NCBI GenBank assembly: GCA_013414765.1
Contig: CP058708.1
Location: 4,397,553-4,461,552 of the forward strand
From: Candidatus Accumulibacter cognatus
GTDB lineage: Bacteria > Pseudomonadota > Gammaproteobacteria > Burkholderiales > Rhodocyclaceae
Direction of reading: 5' to 3'
Length of the DNA stretch: 64,000 bases
This document shows positions 35,024-44,200 of this stretch, piece by piece. The position numbers and the translations under genes were made by a program. Below the pieces are notes generated by a model. The model worked only from the letters and a program-made list of their open reading frames with translations. It was not told where the DNA came from and did no database searches. How positions within the stretch are numbered: position 1 is the first letter of the stretch; each line of letters opens with the position of its first letter.

Positions 35024-37299
35024 AGCCTCAGACCGTTAGCCACAACCAGAAGACTCGCGCCCATATCAGCGAAGACCGCCATCCACATGCTGCCCATACC
35101 CAGCAGCGTGAGTACCAGGAAAACGGACTTGATACCCAATGCGAGCGTGATGTTTTGTACCAGGACCGTCCGGGTGATGCGCGACAGGCGGACAAAGCGC
35201 GCAATCTTGTTCAAGTCGTCATCCATCAGAGCTACGTCAGCCGTCTCGATGGCCGTATCGGTACCCGCCGCGCCCATGGCAAAGCCGATGTCGGCTCGCG
35301 CCAGGGCAGGGGCATCGTTGATCCCGTCGCCCACCATGCCAACCTTGCCGCTCTGCGCGTAGCGTTCGATTGCGCACAGCTTGTCTTCTGGCAGTTGATC
35401 GCCCAAGGCTTCGTCGATTTCAACCTGGGCCGCGATGGCGCGCGCGGTGTGTGCGTTGTCGCCGGTCAGCATGACTGTTTTGATGCCCAACTCATGTAGT
35501 GCCCGGATCGCGGCGCGGCTACTGTTCTTGACCGTATCGGCCACGGCAAACAGGACGAGCACGCGCTCGCCATCGGTGAGCAGAATGACTGTCTTACCTT
35601 GTTCTTCCAACTCACCAAGCTGGACCTCGAGGGGGGGAGTACATACGCCAAGTTCATGGATCAGCCGATGGTTGCCAAGCTGATAATGCACGCCGTCCAC
35701 TGTGCCGCGCACACCTCGCCCAGGAAGAGCGGCGAAGTCGGCCACATCAGGCAGGATGCTGCCATTCTGCTGTCCGGCTGTGGCTATGGCGTGAGAAACC
35801 GGGTGATCGGAGCGCCCAGCAAGACTGGTGGCAACACGGACTGCATCCAGTCCGACCGGCTGATCCAGCAAGACGGTATCCGTCAACACCGGTTTGCCGT
35901 GCGTGATGGTGCCGGTCTTGTCGAATGCCAGCCACGCCAGCTTGTGGCCTTCTTCGAGATAAACACCGCCCTTAATCAAAATGCCGTGGCGGGCCGCTGC
36001 GGCCAGACCGCTGACGATGGTCACGGGAGTCGAAATGACCAAGGCGCACGGACAGGCTATGACCAGCAGAACCAGCGCCCGGTATACCCAATCGTGCCAG
36101 CCTTCGCCGAGCAGCAACGGCGGCACGAGAGCCAGCGCCAAGGCAAAGGCGAACACCACCGGCGTGTAAACCCTGGCAAATTGATCGACAAAACGCTGGG
36201 TAGGGGCACGTGCGCCTTGCGCATCTTCGACCGCATGAATGATGCGCGCCAGGGTCGAATGTGTGGCTTCAGCAGTGACCCGGTACTCAAATGAACCAGA
36301 TTCGTTGATTGTTCCTGCGAACACACTGTCACCAACTGATTTCTCGACGGGCAAGCTCTCGCCAGTAATCGGCGCTTGGTTGATATTTGAGCGTCCAGCC
36401 AGCACCACACCATCGAGGGCAATTCGTTCCCCTGGCTTGACCCGCACGATTTGGCCAATGGCCACGTCCTTGGCCGACATGTCGGCCCAATCGCCGTTTG
36501 CCTGCCGTACTGTCGCCAGTTCAGGCGCGAGTTGCACCAAGCCGCGGATGGCATGGCGTGCCCGATCCAGCGACTTGGCCTCGATCAACTCGGCAAGAGT
36601 GAACAGAACCATGACCATTGCCGCTTCCGGCCATTGCCGCAGCAGTACCGCGCCAGTAACCGCAATGCTCATCAAGGCATTGATATTCAAATTGCCGTGG
36701 CGCAATGCAAGCCAGCCCTTTTGGTAAGTGCCTAGGCCGCAGAGGGTGATGGCAACGAGTGCCAGCAGCGCCGATAACCATTCCTGCATGCCAATCCAAT
36801 GCGCGATTTCCGCACCCAGTGCAGACACGCCGGCCACGACAAGGAGCCACCAGGTTCTTCCGGCCGGCTCGGTGAGCGCTGTTTTGGGGGGGGACTCCAT
36901 CGCTTCGGAATTCATGCCCAAGTCGCGGATGGCTGCTTCAACGGCGGCTAGGGCGCCGCTGTCATGGACGACCGACAGCACTCGCTGCATCAGGTTGAAT
37001 TGCAGTCCTTGCACGGAGGCCATGCCGCCAAGTTTCTTGCGAATCAACGCTTCCTCGGTGGCGCAATCCATCTGGGCAATGCGTAGGCGGGTCAGTGTCG
37101 AGCCAGCCGGAATATGGGCCGTGACCCAGTTAGCGTCATCTGAGCTTGGCACCCTTAACGAAACGTCTGCGGAGCACGCATGACCATGGTCGTTCGAATG
37201 TACGTGATCGTGATGAGCGCGCAAGCTGTGGTCACCAGCTGAATGGTCATGGCTGCAAGCGTGGTGAGCATGCGTGGATTTCTTGGGGCGATAGGACAT
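35011..37299 (-). CDS. cadA: Heavy-metal P1B-type ATPase (CadA/ZntA-like efflux pump)
   Basis: A 762-residue ATP-driven exporter of Zn, Cd and/or Pb. The N terminus is rich in histidine (HAHHACSHDHS, HHDHVHSNDHGH) and is followed by a heavy-metal-associated domain with MDCATEE. Transmembrane metal site CPC lies in VIACPCALVISTP. Catalytic phosphorylation motif DKTGT, then the HP locus in SDHPVSHAI and GDGINDAPALARADIGFAMG complete the set. ATG 37299 is chosen because the MerR-type promoter overlaps the longer frame starting at 37335. It is divergent from a MerR regulator, and metal-induced expression is expected. Confidence 0.92.
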   Translation of the reverse strand: MSYRPKKSTHAHHACSHDHSAGDHSLRAHHDHVHSNDHGHACSADVSLRVPSSDDANWVTAHIPAGSTLTRLRIAQMDCATEEALIRKKLGGMASVQGLQFNLMQRVLSVVHDSGALAAVEAAIRDLGMNSEAMESPPKTALTEPAGRTWWLLVVAGVSALGAEIAHWIGMQEWLSALLALVAITLCGLGTYQKGWLALRHGNLNINALMSIAVTGAVLLRQWPEAAMVMVLFTLAELIEAKSLDRARHAIRGLVQLAPELATVRQANGDWADMSAKDVAIGQIVRVKPGERIALDGVVLAGRSNINQAPITGESLPVEKSVGDSVFAGTINESGSFEYRVTAEATHSTLARIIHAVEDAQGARAPTQRFVDQFARVYTPVVFAFALALALVPPLLLGEGWHDWVYRALVLLVIACPCALVISTPVTIVSGLAAAARHGILIKGGVYLEEGHKLAWLAFDKTGTITHGKPVLTDTVLLDQPVGLDAVRVATSLAGRSDHPVSHAIATAGQQNGSILPDVADFAALPGRGVRGTVDGVHYQLGNHRLIHELGVCTPPLEVQLGELEEQGKTVILLTDGERVLVLFAVADTVKNSSRAAIRALHELGIKTVMLTGDNAHTARAIAAQVEIDEALGDQLPEDKLCAIERYAQSGKVGMVGDGINDAPALARADIGFAMGAAGTDTAIETADVALMDDDLNKIARFVRLSRITRTVLVQNITLALGIKSVFLVLTLLGMGSMWMAVFADMGASLLVVANGLRLVRQ

Positions 37300-37328
37300 G
37301 GTGCGATCCAATTGTCTGAATATTGCGC

Positions 37329-37359
37329 ATTTCACACCCTGAAGCTACTATAGGGTCAA
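37329..37359 (-). promoter_or_regulatory. MerR-type (CadR/PbrR-like) operator and promoter of the metal ATPase
   Basis: ACCCTGAAGCTACTATAGGGT (37336-37356; 21 bases written here as arms ACCCT and AGGGT around an 11-base centre) is a dyad very like the CadR/PbrR operators. On the minus strand TTGACC (-35, 37359-37354) and TGAAAT (-10, 37334-37329) are 19 bp apart, the over-long spacing used by MerR regulators to activate by DNA untwisting. Confidence 0.8.
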
Positions 37360-37377
37360 GTGTTTTGGAGCCTACCC

Positions 37378-37809
37378 ATGAAGATCGGGGAACTCGCCCA
37401 AGTGGCGCAATGCACGGTGGAGACCGTGCGCTACTACGAAAAGGCAGGATTGTTGGCGCCTCCGGCACGCACGGCGGCCAACTACCGCAGCTATGGCAAT
37501 GCTCACGTCGACCGGCTGCGCTTCATCCGTAACTGTCGGGCGTTGGATATGACGCATGCAGAGATCCATGGTTTGCTGGGCTTGATGGATCAACCTGCCG
37601 GCGATTGCGGTGGTATCAATCAGCTTCTTGACGAGCACATTGCACACGTCGATGTACGTATTGCTGAGCTGTCCCAACTCAAGCAGCAACTCCGTGAATT
37701 GAGGCAATGCTGCCAAAGCGAACAGGCCGTGGACGCATGCGGCATTTTGCAGGGTCTGGCGTCAATGGAAACTGCGCAAAGACACGAACGGCACACGCAC
37801 CTCGGCTAA
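37378..37809 (+). CDS. cadR: MerR family heavy-metal regulator (CadR/PbrR-like)
   Basis: A 143-residue metal sensor. The N-terminal winged helix reads MKIGELAQVAQCTVETVRYYEKAGLL. A dimerisation helix follows (about 80-115), then the C-terminal metal loop. Cysteines at CRALDM, DCGGIN, RQCCQ and DACGIL fit the Cys set used by CadR/PbrR proteins, and a His-rich tail (RHERHTHLG) is typical of CadR. It is divergent from the ATPase gene and shares its control region. Cd versus Pb versus Zn preference cannot be told. Confidence 0.88.
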   Translation: MKIGELAQVAQCTVETVRYYEKAGLLAPPARTAANYRSYGNAHVDRLRFIRNCRALDMTHAEIHGLLGLMDQPAGDCGGINQLLDEHIAHVDVRIAELSQLKQQLRELRQCCQSEQAVDACGILQGLASMETAQRHERHTHLG

Positions 37810-37883
37810 GCTTGCAGCACCACGAATCCCGACCTGATCGCGCAATCCCAATCGTCCAAGGAAGTGACGGACAAGGCGCTTTC

Positions 37884-38747
37884 CTACCCCGGAAAAGACG
37901 ACTGTACAGCCCGCTTCGATGCCTGTTGGTCGCCAGCCATCTTTAGCGCCTGCGCCAACCGGTCGAGCATTTGGCGCCAGTGGCTGCCTTCCCAAAAGAC
38001 ACGCCGGCATACTGAGCAGGTGCTGAAGTCCTGCTGGTGTTCTCGCACACGGGGTGGCAGGGCGTCGAGGATTTGCGCCTTTTCCACGGCCAGGAGCGGG
38101 GCGTTGCACTTGAGGCAGCGGGAGAGTGGTCGCAGGCTGCCGGCAAGATCGAGGCGGGCGAGGATTTCGGAGAGCTGCGCATCCGGCTTCTGCGCATATA
38201 CGTAACAACCGCGGCTGATGCTCCGTCGTTTGAGCAACTCACGGTCGCGAGTCAATACGATGCGTTCGTCGCTGCCGGCGATGCGCTCAATCTCGGCATC
38301 GTCGAAAGCATTGTCGTAGACGGTATCGAATCCAGCCATCCGCAAAAGACGGGCCAGGCCACCCAGATGGGCGTCGGCAACAAAGCGCGTGATATGCAAA
38401 GGGTGGGGGCGCAGGCGCAGCAGGGGGCTAATGTCGAAAGCCTCGAACTTCGGATAGACGGAGATGCGGTCGCCTGGTCGCAGGCGCTGGGCGAAGTCAA
38501 CCGAGACCCCATTGACGAGAATCAGATCAACCTCGGTGTGCGGCACACCGATGGCTTCGATCACATGCTTGATGGTCGCCTCCGTAGCGCAGTCGAAGTC
38601 GAATTCCCGCCGGCGCCGCTCAGGGGCGATGAAGTCGTTCAATTCCGCGTAAAAACGGAAACTTGCCACCACGGTGGCGGCCGGTCGTTTCTTGCGCGCG
38701 CCGAGATCCTTCAGGGATGGCGCAACAGGTGAAATTCGGTTTGTCAT
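37884..38747 (-). CDS. Mut7-C RNase-type protein with N-terminal ubiquitin-like domain
   Basis: A 287-residue protein. The N-terminal part (25-110) is a MoaD/ThiS-like beta-grasp domain (ASFRFYAELNDFI, VNGVSVDFAQRLRPGDRISVYP). It is fused to a Mut7-C domain (about 120-275): FVADAHLGGLARLLRMAGFDT, acidic positions in DRELLKRR and ERIVLTRD, and a zinc ribbon (SRCLKCNAPLL, CSVCRRVFWEGSHW). Mut7-C is a PIN-like putative RNase. ATG 38747 has a strong RBS (GAAAGGA); the upstream extension of the frame is rejected. Divergent from the HTH-cupin gene. Confidence 0.85.
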   Translation of the reverse strand: MTNRISPVAPSLKDLGARKKRPAATVVASFRFYAELNDFIAPERRRREFDFDCATEATIKHVIEAIGVPHTEVDLILVNGVSVDFAQRLRPGDRISVYPKFEAFDISPLLRLRPHPLHITRFVADAHLGGLARLLRMAGFDTVYDNAFDDAEIERIAGSDERIVLTRDRELLKRRSISRGCYVYAQKPDAQLSEILARLDLAGSLRPLSRCLKCNAPLLAVEKAQILDALPPRVREHQQDFSTCSVCRRVFWEGSHWRQMLDRLAQALKMAGDQQASKRAVQSSFPG

Positions 38748-38911
38748 GGAGATCCTTTCACCGCTACACAAGGCGGTGCACGACCAGGTAGCCGCCGCCG
38801 CCAAGTGTAATGAAATGCCCTGATGGATATTCTGATTTTCGGCGGCCTCTGTGTTTGGTAACATCAGATCAGCATCGCGGATGTCCTTTCCCTACCCAGG
38901 AGAGCAAGCCC

Positions 38912-39640
38912 ATGACGGCCCTTGATCCCATTGCCCGAGCACGCTCGATGCGGCGGGAACGCGATCTGAAAATGGTCGCCGCCTGGACGGCAGGGCATTC
39001 CCATACCGAGATTGCCCGGGCCTTTCAACTCTCCAGGGAAAACGTCAAGGACCGGCTCGAGCGGCATTTCCGGGCCAAACAGCGGGAGGCAAGCAGCGAT
39101 CCCTTCGACAAGATCAGTCCTCGCCTGCGAACGCTGCTCATCAAGGAAGGCCTGACGACGGTCAATGAGGTGGTTGGACGGTACAGGAGCAAAGCGCTTT
39201 CCAAGATGCGAAACTTCGGCCGCAAGAGCCTCCAGGAAATCGAAATGTGCTTCCCCGTCAATCGTCTGTACCAGCACTACGCAGCGGTCCCGCCCTATAT
39301 CACCAAGGATGGCTCTGAAATCCGCGAGCTGATGCACCCTGCGGTTCAGGGTAACCGCAACCAGAGCCTGGCCGAAGCCACGCTTTCTGCCGGCACCAGA
39401 ACGATGCTGCACAGGCATCTCGTGACGGAAGAGATCTACCACATCACCGCCGGCGAAGGACAGATGACTCTGGGAGCGGATCTGTTCAAGGTCGGGGTTG
39501 GCGACACCATCTGCATCGCGCCGGGAACGGCACACTGCATTGCAGCATCGACGACCGGTGCACTGGTGTTGCTCTGCTGTTGCTCGCCAGCCTACTCGCA
39601 TACAGATACGGAAATTCTTGAAACTGGCCAGGAGGATTGA
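38912..39640 (+). CDS. HTH - RNAP alpha-CTD-like - cupin fusion protein
   Basis: A 242-residue protein with three recognisable parts. Residues 17-55 (LKMVAAWTAGHSHTEIARAF, QLSRENVKDRLERHF) form a sigma-region-4-like helix-turn-helix. Residues 68-106 (ISPRLRTLLIKEGLTTVNEVV, then RSKALSKMRNFGRKSLQEIE) closely resemble the RNA polymerase alpha C-terminal domain. Residues 125-225 form a cupin with motif 1 GTRTMLHRHLVTEEIYHITA-G and motif 2 GDTICIAPGTAHCI, giving three His and one Glu as metal ligands. A ligand- or metal-sensing transcription factor is an attractive inference; the cupin might instead be an enzyme. RBS CAGGAGAG precedes ATG 38912. Confidence 0.8.
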   Translation: MTALDPIARARSMRRERDLKMVAAWTAGHSHTEIARAFQLSRENVKDRLERHFRAKQREASSDPFDKISPRLRTLLIKEGLTTVNEVVGRYRSKALSKMRNFGRKSLQEIEMCFPVNRLYQHYAAVPPYITKDGSEIRELMHPAVQGNRNQSLAEATLSAGTRTMLHRHLVTEEIYHITAGEGQMTLGADLFKVGVGDTICIAPGTAHCIAASTTGALVLLCCCSPAYSHTDTEILETGQED

Positions 39641-39700
39641 GGATGGAGCGATCATCGGCTCGACGATCCGTTTCGATGTCTGACAGGACGGCAAGAATCC

Positions 39701-39898
39701 GCTGGCGAGTAGCTCATTTGTGGTATCCGATTCTTCTCGGTCTACACCTGCGAGGGCAAGAACATTTCCCTGCCGCTGGCCTGGAGTGGCGTGCCGGTGG
39801 AGGCGAAGAGCCTGGACAAGAAGGCCCTGGAGCAAGCGATGAAAGGGCACATCGTGGCAGAAGCGCGGTTAGTAGGCACCTATCGAAAGGGGCGTTGA
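39701..39898 (+). pseudogene. PEBP (YbhB/YbcL) family remnant with internal deletion
   Basis: LASSSF in one frame is followed in another by YTCEGKNISLPLAWSGVPVE and directly by LDKKALEQAMKGHIVAEARL-VGTYRKG. These are the first and last pieces of a phosphatidylethanolamine-binding-like protein (about 150-180 residues when whole). The central half is deleted and the start is frameshifted. Confidence 0.65.
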
Positions 39899-39964
39899 TC
39901 TCGTGGCGCACGTACCCTGAGGCAACTTGCCTGAATTTTTGCCGGGACGGACGAGTGGCGTAGG

Positions 39965-40588
39965 ATGTCAGACAAGTTCCCCGAGACCCTCGCCATGCGC
40001 TTCTCGTCGCAATCCTTCGCCCTTCTTGCTTTCCTGGCAATCCCGCTGGTCATCGTCCTCGGCGTTCTGGCGCATCAGTTGATCGATCCTGAACTCGCCC
40101 GCGGCACGGCTGACTACGTCGGCAACTACGCGCTGCTCGAACGCCTACGCCAGGCCTGCCTGATTCTTTCTTTCGCCCTCGCCGGCGGGCTCTGGTTTCT
40201 CGCCTTTGGACTTCTTCTGGTGGCCCGGCAGCGATCGCTCCTCTGGCTCGTCCTCGCCTTTCTCGGGCCACTCGGGCTGGTTGCAGTGGCTGTCGTCGGC
40301 CGTGCCCCGGCGGCTGGCGGCGAGCGCGCCGCGTGGCCGTGGCGACTGGCGCGCGAGGCCGCGATCTTTGTCGCCATCGTTGTTCTGGCGCACTTCTTGG
40401 TCTACGCCAAGAACGAGGTCTTGATTGCCTGGACCGCAGCATCGCGTGGCGTCGAGAGTGCCGTCATCATTGCTGAACAGACAGCGTCGAGCGGCATGTG
40501 GGCGTTTGGCGAGTTCCTGCAAATCCTTTTCCTGACCGGCCTGTTCTACCTCGTGCGTCCGCTTGTTGGGCGCCGGAAGCCGACCTGA
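39965..40588 (+). CDS. Hypothetical inner-membrane protein
   Basis: A 207-residue frame with about five hydrophobic segments: AFLAIPLVIVLGVLAH, LILSFALAGGLWFLAFGLLL, LLWLVLAFLGPLGLVAVAVV, AAIFVAIVVLAHFLVYA and FLQILFLTGLFYLVRPLV. No family is recognised. The second ATG (39995, MRFSSQSF) may be the true start. Base composition and codon use match the neighbouring core genes. Confidence 0.65.
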   Translation: MSDKFPETLAMRFSSQSFALLAFLAIPLVIVLGVLAHQLIDPELARGTADYVGNYALLERLRQACLILSFALAGGLWFLAFGLLLVARQRSLLWLVLAFLGPLGLVAVAVVGRAPAAGGERAAWPWRLAREAAIFVAIVVLAHFLVYAKNEVLIAWTAASRGVESAVIIAEQTASSGMWAFGEFLQILFLTGLFYLVRPLVGRRKPT

Positions 40589-40733
40589 GCAGTCGCCTCA
40601 GGCTGATTGTCTGCATCTTCTGTCGCGGATCCTTTCATCGGCAGAAGGACCGGAGCGCGTCCCGGCTTGCCAAGGGAAGAAATGGCAAGTCCTGGACTCT
40701 TGGCAGTAGACTGACGCTTTCTCCGCTGAGTTG

Positions 40734-41315
40734 ATGTCGATGGAACGTTGCCCTTGGTGCGAAGGTTTTGACCTTTACCGTGCATACCATGATTCCGAAT
40801 GGGGCGTACCGCTCTACGATGATCGGTCACTTTTTGAGCTGCTGATCCTGGAGGGAGCACAGGCCGGTTTGTCCTGGGCGACGATCCTGAAGAAAAGAGA
40901 AAACTATCGGCGTGCTTTCGATGGTTTCGATCCTGTCAAGATTGCCGCGTACGACGACGGAAAAGTTGCGGCACTGTTGGCAGATTCGGGGATCGTCCGA
41001 AATCGCGCCAAGGTTGCCGCAGCCATCCAGAACGCCAAAGCGTACCTGGCGCTCACAGACGATGGACCGTCGTTCAGCGATTTTCTTTGGCGTTTCGTCG
41101 ATGACGTCCCGATTCAGAATCAATGGACTTCTATGGCCGAGGTACCGGCCAGGACGACACGGTCGGATGCAATGAGCAAGGCTTTGGGTCGAGCCGGGTT
41201 CAAGTTCGTTGGTTCGACGATCTGCTATGCGTTCATGCAGTCGTCTGGCATGGTCAACGACCATCTGACGACGTGCCCGCGTCATGGCGAAGTCAAAGAT
41301 CGCTTCCACAGGTGA
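40734..41315 (+). CDS. tag: DNA-3-methyladenine glycosylase I
   Basis: A 193-residue base-excision repair enzyme that removes 3-methyladenine from alkylated DNA. Typical features: RCPWCEGFDLYRAYHDSEWGVPLYDD at the N terminus, LILEGAQAGLSWATILKKRENYR (helix-hairpin-helix region with the catalytic Glu), and C-terminal GFKFVGSTICYAFMQSSGMVNDH. Four zinc ligands are accounted for (C, H near the start; H, C in DHLTTCPRH). Length normal. It sits upstream of umuDC, though not in the same operon. Confidence 0.93.
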   Translation: MSMERCPWCEGFDLYRAYHDSEWGVPLYDDRSLFELLILEGAQAGLSWATILKKRENYRRAFDGFDPVKIAAYDDGKVAALLADSGIVRNRAKVAAAIQNAKAYLALTDDGPSFSDFLWRFVDDVPIQNQWTSMAEVPARTTRSDAMSKALGRAGFKFVGSTICYAFMQSSGMVNDHLTTCPRHGEVKDRFHR

Positions 41316-41355
41316 TGCTTCCTGTCACTCGTTCGAACAGCTTGGCTGACTTTTC

Positions 41356-41541
41356 ATGGGCCAAGGCCGATGTCATGGTTTGCTGCCTGCATGGCAGGCG
41401 GTCGTGTTCTGCAACAACAGCGACGCCTTTACCACGACATTCAAGACGGCCGTTGGAAGCGGGGTGGTGGTGGCGAAAGGCAAACCGGCGTTACTGCTAT
41501 CCGACGGCACCAACGTCGTTTGCGTGACGCCGGACAGCTGA
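41356..41541 (+). pseudogene. Phage tail/structural protein-like scrap
   Basis: A 61-residue frame whose later part (AVGSGVVVAKGKPALLLSDG, TNVVCVTPDS) resembles the repetitive C-terminal segments of phage tail proteins. A related sequence (DGMHVVRVTPDS) recurs at about 43490-43530 on the other side of umuDC. Both are short; the assignment to a phage is tentative. Confidence 0.3.
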
Positions 41542-41612
41542 TGGGAGCGACGAAGGTCCGCGAAGGTGACCAGCGTACCTGTTCAAGCGTACAGGGTCAT
41601 CCCCAGTTTGAG

Positions 41613-41655
41613 TCCACAACAGGGCACCGCTCATTTATACTGTTCATTTGATCAG
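41613..41655 (+). promoter_or_regulatory. Probable SOS promoter of umuDC with LexA-like box
   Basis: TCCACA (41613-41618) and TATACT (41636-41641) are 17 bp apart. CTGTTCATTTGATCAG (41640-41655) matches the CTGT-N8-ACAG LexA consensus with one mismatch and overlaps the -10 box, 19 bases before the umuD start. Confidence 0.6.
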
Positions 41656-41673
41656 CCATGATTCGGTTGTTTG

Positions 41674-42132
41674 ATGAACCACCTTGTACGAACATTGCTC
41701 CAGGTTCCGGAAATCGTCGAGCAGAATCCTTGTGCCGCGGAAATCATCCAGTTTGCTCACCGGATCTCCGCTGGATTTCCATCTCCGGCGGCAGACCATG
41801 CTGAAGAGGGGCTGGATCTCAACGACTATCTGATCCGCAACAAGCCCGCCACCTTCATGTTTACCGTGCGCGGCGACTCCATGATCGGCGCCAGTATCGA
41901 GGATGGAGACAAGGTGCTCGTCGACCGCGCTTTGACCCCGAAGAGTCACGACATCATCGTGGCCGTCGTGGACGGTGAATACACCATCAAACGCCTGTAC
42001 CGATACCGAGGACGCGTCGAACTGCGCCCAGAAAACCCCCACTATCCACCTATCATCCTCGCAGAGGGCGAAGCACTGCAAACTTGGGGCGTCGTGGTGG
42101 GGGTCGTGCGCCGCTATCCCGTGCGGGGATAG
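41674..42132 (+). CDS. umuD: Translesion polymerase V subunit / self-cleaving protease UmuD
   Basis: A 152-residue S24 peptidase. The catalytic Ser is in [10 protein letters not shown] and the Lys in [11 protein letters not shown]. The probable self-cleavage site is the Ala-Gly of [10 protein letters not shown] near residue 33. After RecA-stimulated cleavage, UmuD' joins UmuC to make the mutagenic polymerase Pol V. It is followed two bases later by umuC. ATG 41674 has an upstream in-frame TTG as alternative. Confidence 0.93.
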   Translation: MNHLVRTLLQVPEIVEQNPCAAEIIQFAHRISAGFPSPAADHAEEGLDLNDYLIRNKPATFMFTVRGDSMIGASIEDGDKVLVDRALTPKSHDIIVAVVDGEYTIKRLYRYRGRVELRPENPHYPPIILAEGEALQTWGVVVGVVRRYPVRG

Positions 42133-42134
42133 CC

Positions 42135-43424
42135 GTGTCGGCCCCGCCGCAGTTCGCCCTGGTGGACGTGAACAACTTCTACGTTTCCTGCGAACGCGTC
42201 TTTCAACCGAAGCTGGAAAACGTCCCGCTGGTGGTGCTCTCCAACAACGATGGCTGTGCGGTCGCCCGCAGTCCCGAGGTCAAGGCGCTGGGCGTGACCA
42301 TGGGAACGCCCTGGTTCAAGATGAAGGATTGGGCAGGTCAGCACGGCATTCGGGCCTTCTCCTCGAACTACGCCTTGTACGGTGACATGAGCAACCGGGT
42401 GGTCACCATCCTGCGGGACTTCACCCCGGATATCGAGGTCTACAGCGTCGACGAAAGCTTTCTGCGTATCGAAGCGGTCGCACACCTTTACGGTGGCGCC
42501 TCAGCCATGGGCCGGCAGATGCGTGAGCGGATCAAACAGTGGACAGGATTGCCCGTGTGTGTCGGATGTGGGCCGACCAAGACGCTGGCCAAACTGGCCA
42601 ACCACCTCGCCAAGAAGCACGGCGTTTTCAGCGGCGTGTGCGATCTTCATTCGCTTTCTCGTCCTGAACGGCTGCAGTGGATGCATAAAATCGAGGTCGG
42701 TGAAGTTTGGGGGATAGGCCGGCGCCTCGTGACCCGCTTGCAAGCCATGGACATCCACACCGTGCTTGACCTGCGGAATGCCTCGCCAAAGCACCTCCGG
42801 ACCCAGTTCGGGGTGGTGATGGAGCGTACGTGCAGCGAGCTGAGAGGCATTTCCTGCCTTGAACTGGAGGACATCGCGCCACCCAAGCAACAGATCATGT
42901 CGTCGCGCAGCTTCGGCATCCCGGTGGAATCCATTGCCGAGCTGGGCGAGGCCGTGTCGACCTACGTTGCCAGAGCGGCCGAGAAACTGCGCCGGCAAGC
43001 CTCGGTAGCCGCCGCCGTCCACGTCTTCGTGCAGACCAATCGCTTCAGGGACGACGAGCCCCAATACCACGCGGGTCGCCTGGTGCCGCTCCCCGAACCC
43101 AGCGACGATACGCTGGTGCTGACCCGGTACGCCCTGACGGGGTTGAAGGCGATCTTCAAGCCGGGGTACCGATACAAGAAAGCGGGGATCATGCTCACCC
43201 TGCTGTCGGACAAAGCCACGCGGCAGGGGTCCCTTTTAGATGATCCGGAAGCACGCGTTCGTTCGGCAAGACGGATGGCCGCGCTGGACGCGATCAACCG
43301 CCAATTCGGACGCGATACCTTGCGCTCGGGAACCAGTGGTACGGCACGGCGGTGGGGGATGCGGTCGGAGAACCGGTCCCCGCGCTATACGACCCGGTGG
43401 GACGAGTTGCCGGAAGTGTCTTGA
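42135..43424 (+). CDS. umuC: Translesion DNA polymerase V catalytic subunit UmuC
   Basis: A 429-residue Y-family polymerase. GTG 42135, two bases after the umuD stop, gives the conserved start ([17 protein letters not shown] with the first catalytic Asp). YSVDESFL holds the next two acidic residues. [27 protein letters not shown] and SSRSFGIPV are further landmarks. The C-terminal DUF4113 part ([25 protein letters not shown]) is complete. It copies past DNA lesions under SOS control. Confidence 0.95.
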   Translation: MSAPPQFALVDVNNFYVSCERVFQPKLENVPLVVLSNNDGCAVARSPEVKALGVTMGTPWFKMKDWAGQHGIRAFSSNYALYGDMSNRVVTILRDFTPDIEVYSVDESFLRIEAVAHLYGGASAMGRQMRERIKQWTGLPVCVGCGPTKTLAKLANHLAKKHGVFSGVCDLHSLSRPERLQWMHKIEVGEVWGIGRRLVTRLQAMDIHTVLDLRNASPKHLRTQFGVVMERTCSELRGISCLELEDIAPPKQQIMSSRSFGIPVESIAELGEAVSTYVARAAEKLRRQASVAAAVHVFVQTNRFRDDEPQYHAGRLVPLPEPSDDTLVLTRYALTGLKAIFKPGYRYKKAGIMLTLLSDKATRQGSLLDDPEARVRSARRMAALDAINRQFGRDTLRSGTSGTARRWGMRSENRSPRYTTRWDELPEVS

Positions 43425-43944
43425 GACGGTTCACCGACGGCAGCGCGGCTCCACGACGTCCAGGATGTCAGCGGAAACTGGCGCCATGCTGGTCGATGGC
43501 ATGCATGTCGTTCGCGTGACGCCGGATAGCCCGGACAGTAGCGCCCCACCAATACCCCCCCGTTTCATCACCCGACCGCCCGAGGCACCCGCCTTCGGCG
43601 GTCTTTCTTGCATTGGAGATTCACCATGCCAGAACCCACCAGTAGTGGTGTCGCCGGAGCTGCCGCCCTCGAGGCGGCCGCTGGCGCAGCAACGGACGGC
43701 ACACTGCTCTCGACCATCGTGGTGATGCCGATGACGTCACCACGAACTCATCGGGAGTGGGCGGTTGGCTGGGTTTTCAACTTCATCGAGAAAAACCGGA
43801 ATACCGGAATCGATGATGTCGCCCAGGTGAGCCTGCACTGGTGCGAACTACTCGACGTCACCGCAGATCAAGCGCATGCGGATGCCGCAAACGCCTTCTG
43901 CCGTATTCACCCTGATGACTTGCCGTGAACCGGTGTCCTTCGAA
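43425..43944 (+). other. Region of phage-like and unrecognised scraps downstream of umuC
   Basis: No complete gene. A frame from 43626 begins MPEPTSSGVAGAAALEAAAG, which resembles the start of small phage holin-like proteins, but then runs into unrelated text. Near 43487-43530 lies a sequence related to the scrap at 41.5 kb (VRVTPDS). The palindrome GCCCGAGG...CCTTCGGCGG near 43580-43600 may be a weak terminator. Confidence 0.35.
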
Positions 43945-44136
43945 CAAACGCGCAGGATGGTGAGATTTCTGGCTACGGTGGGTCACACGGTCAATCGCAA
44001 GCGGGTACAACGCCTGATGCGGCAGATGGGGCTGGTGGGTATGGCGCCGGGACCCAACACCAGCCAAGCACACCCGGAGCACAAGGTCTATCCGTACTTG
44101 CTGCGCGGGGTGGCTGTGGTCGGGCCCAACCAGGTA
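43945..44136 (+). pseudogene. IS3-family transposase (orfB) fragment
   Basis: The frame gives RRMVRFLATVGHTVNRKRVQ, RLMRQMGLVGMAPGPNTSQA and HPEHKVYPYLLRGVAVVGPNQV, the HTH_21 region of IS3-type orfB. The match stops just before the DDE core (WSTDITY). No ends or orfA are seen. Confidence 0.8.
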
Positions 44137-44200
44137 CCGCAGGAGGCGGTGAGGAACGCAGCGCACCCTTCGTGCTGGTAGCCTTGACGGCGCGTTGCGC

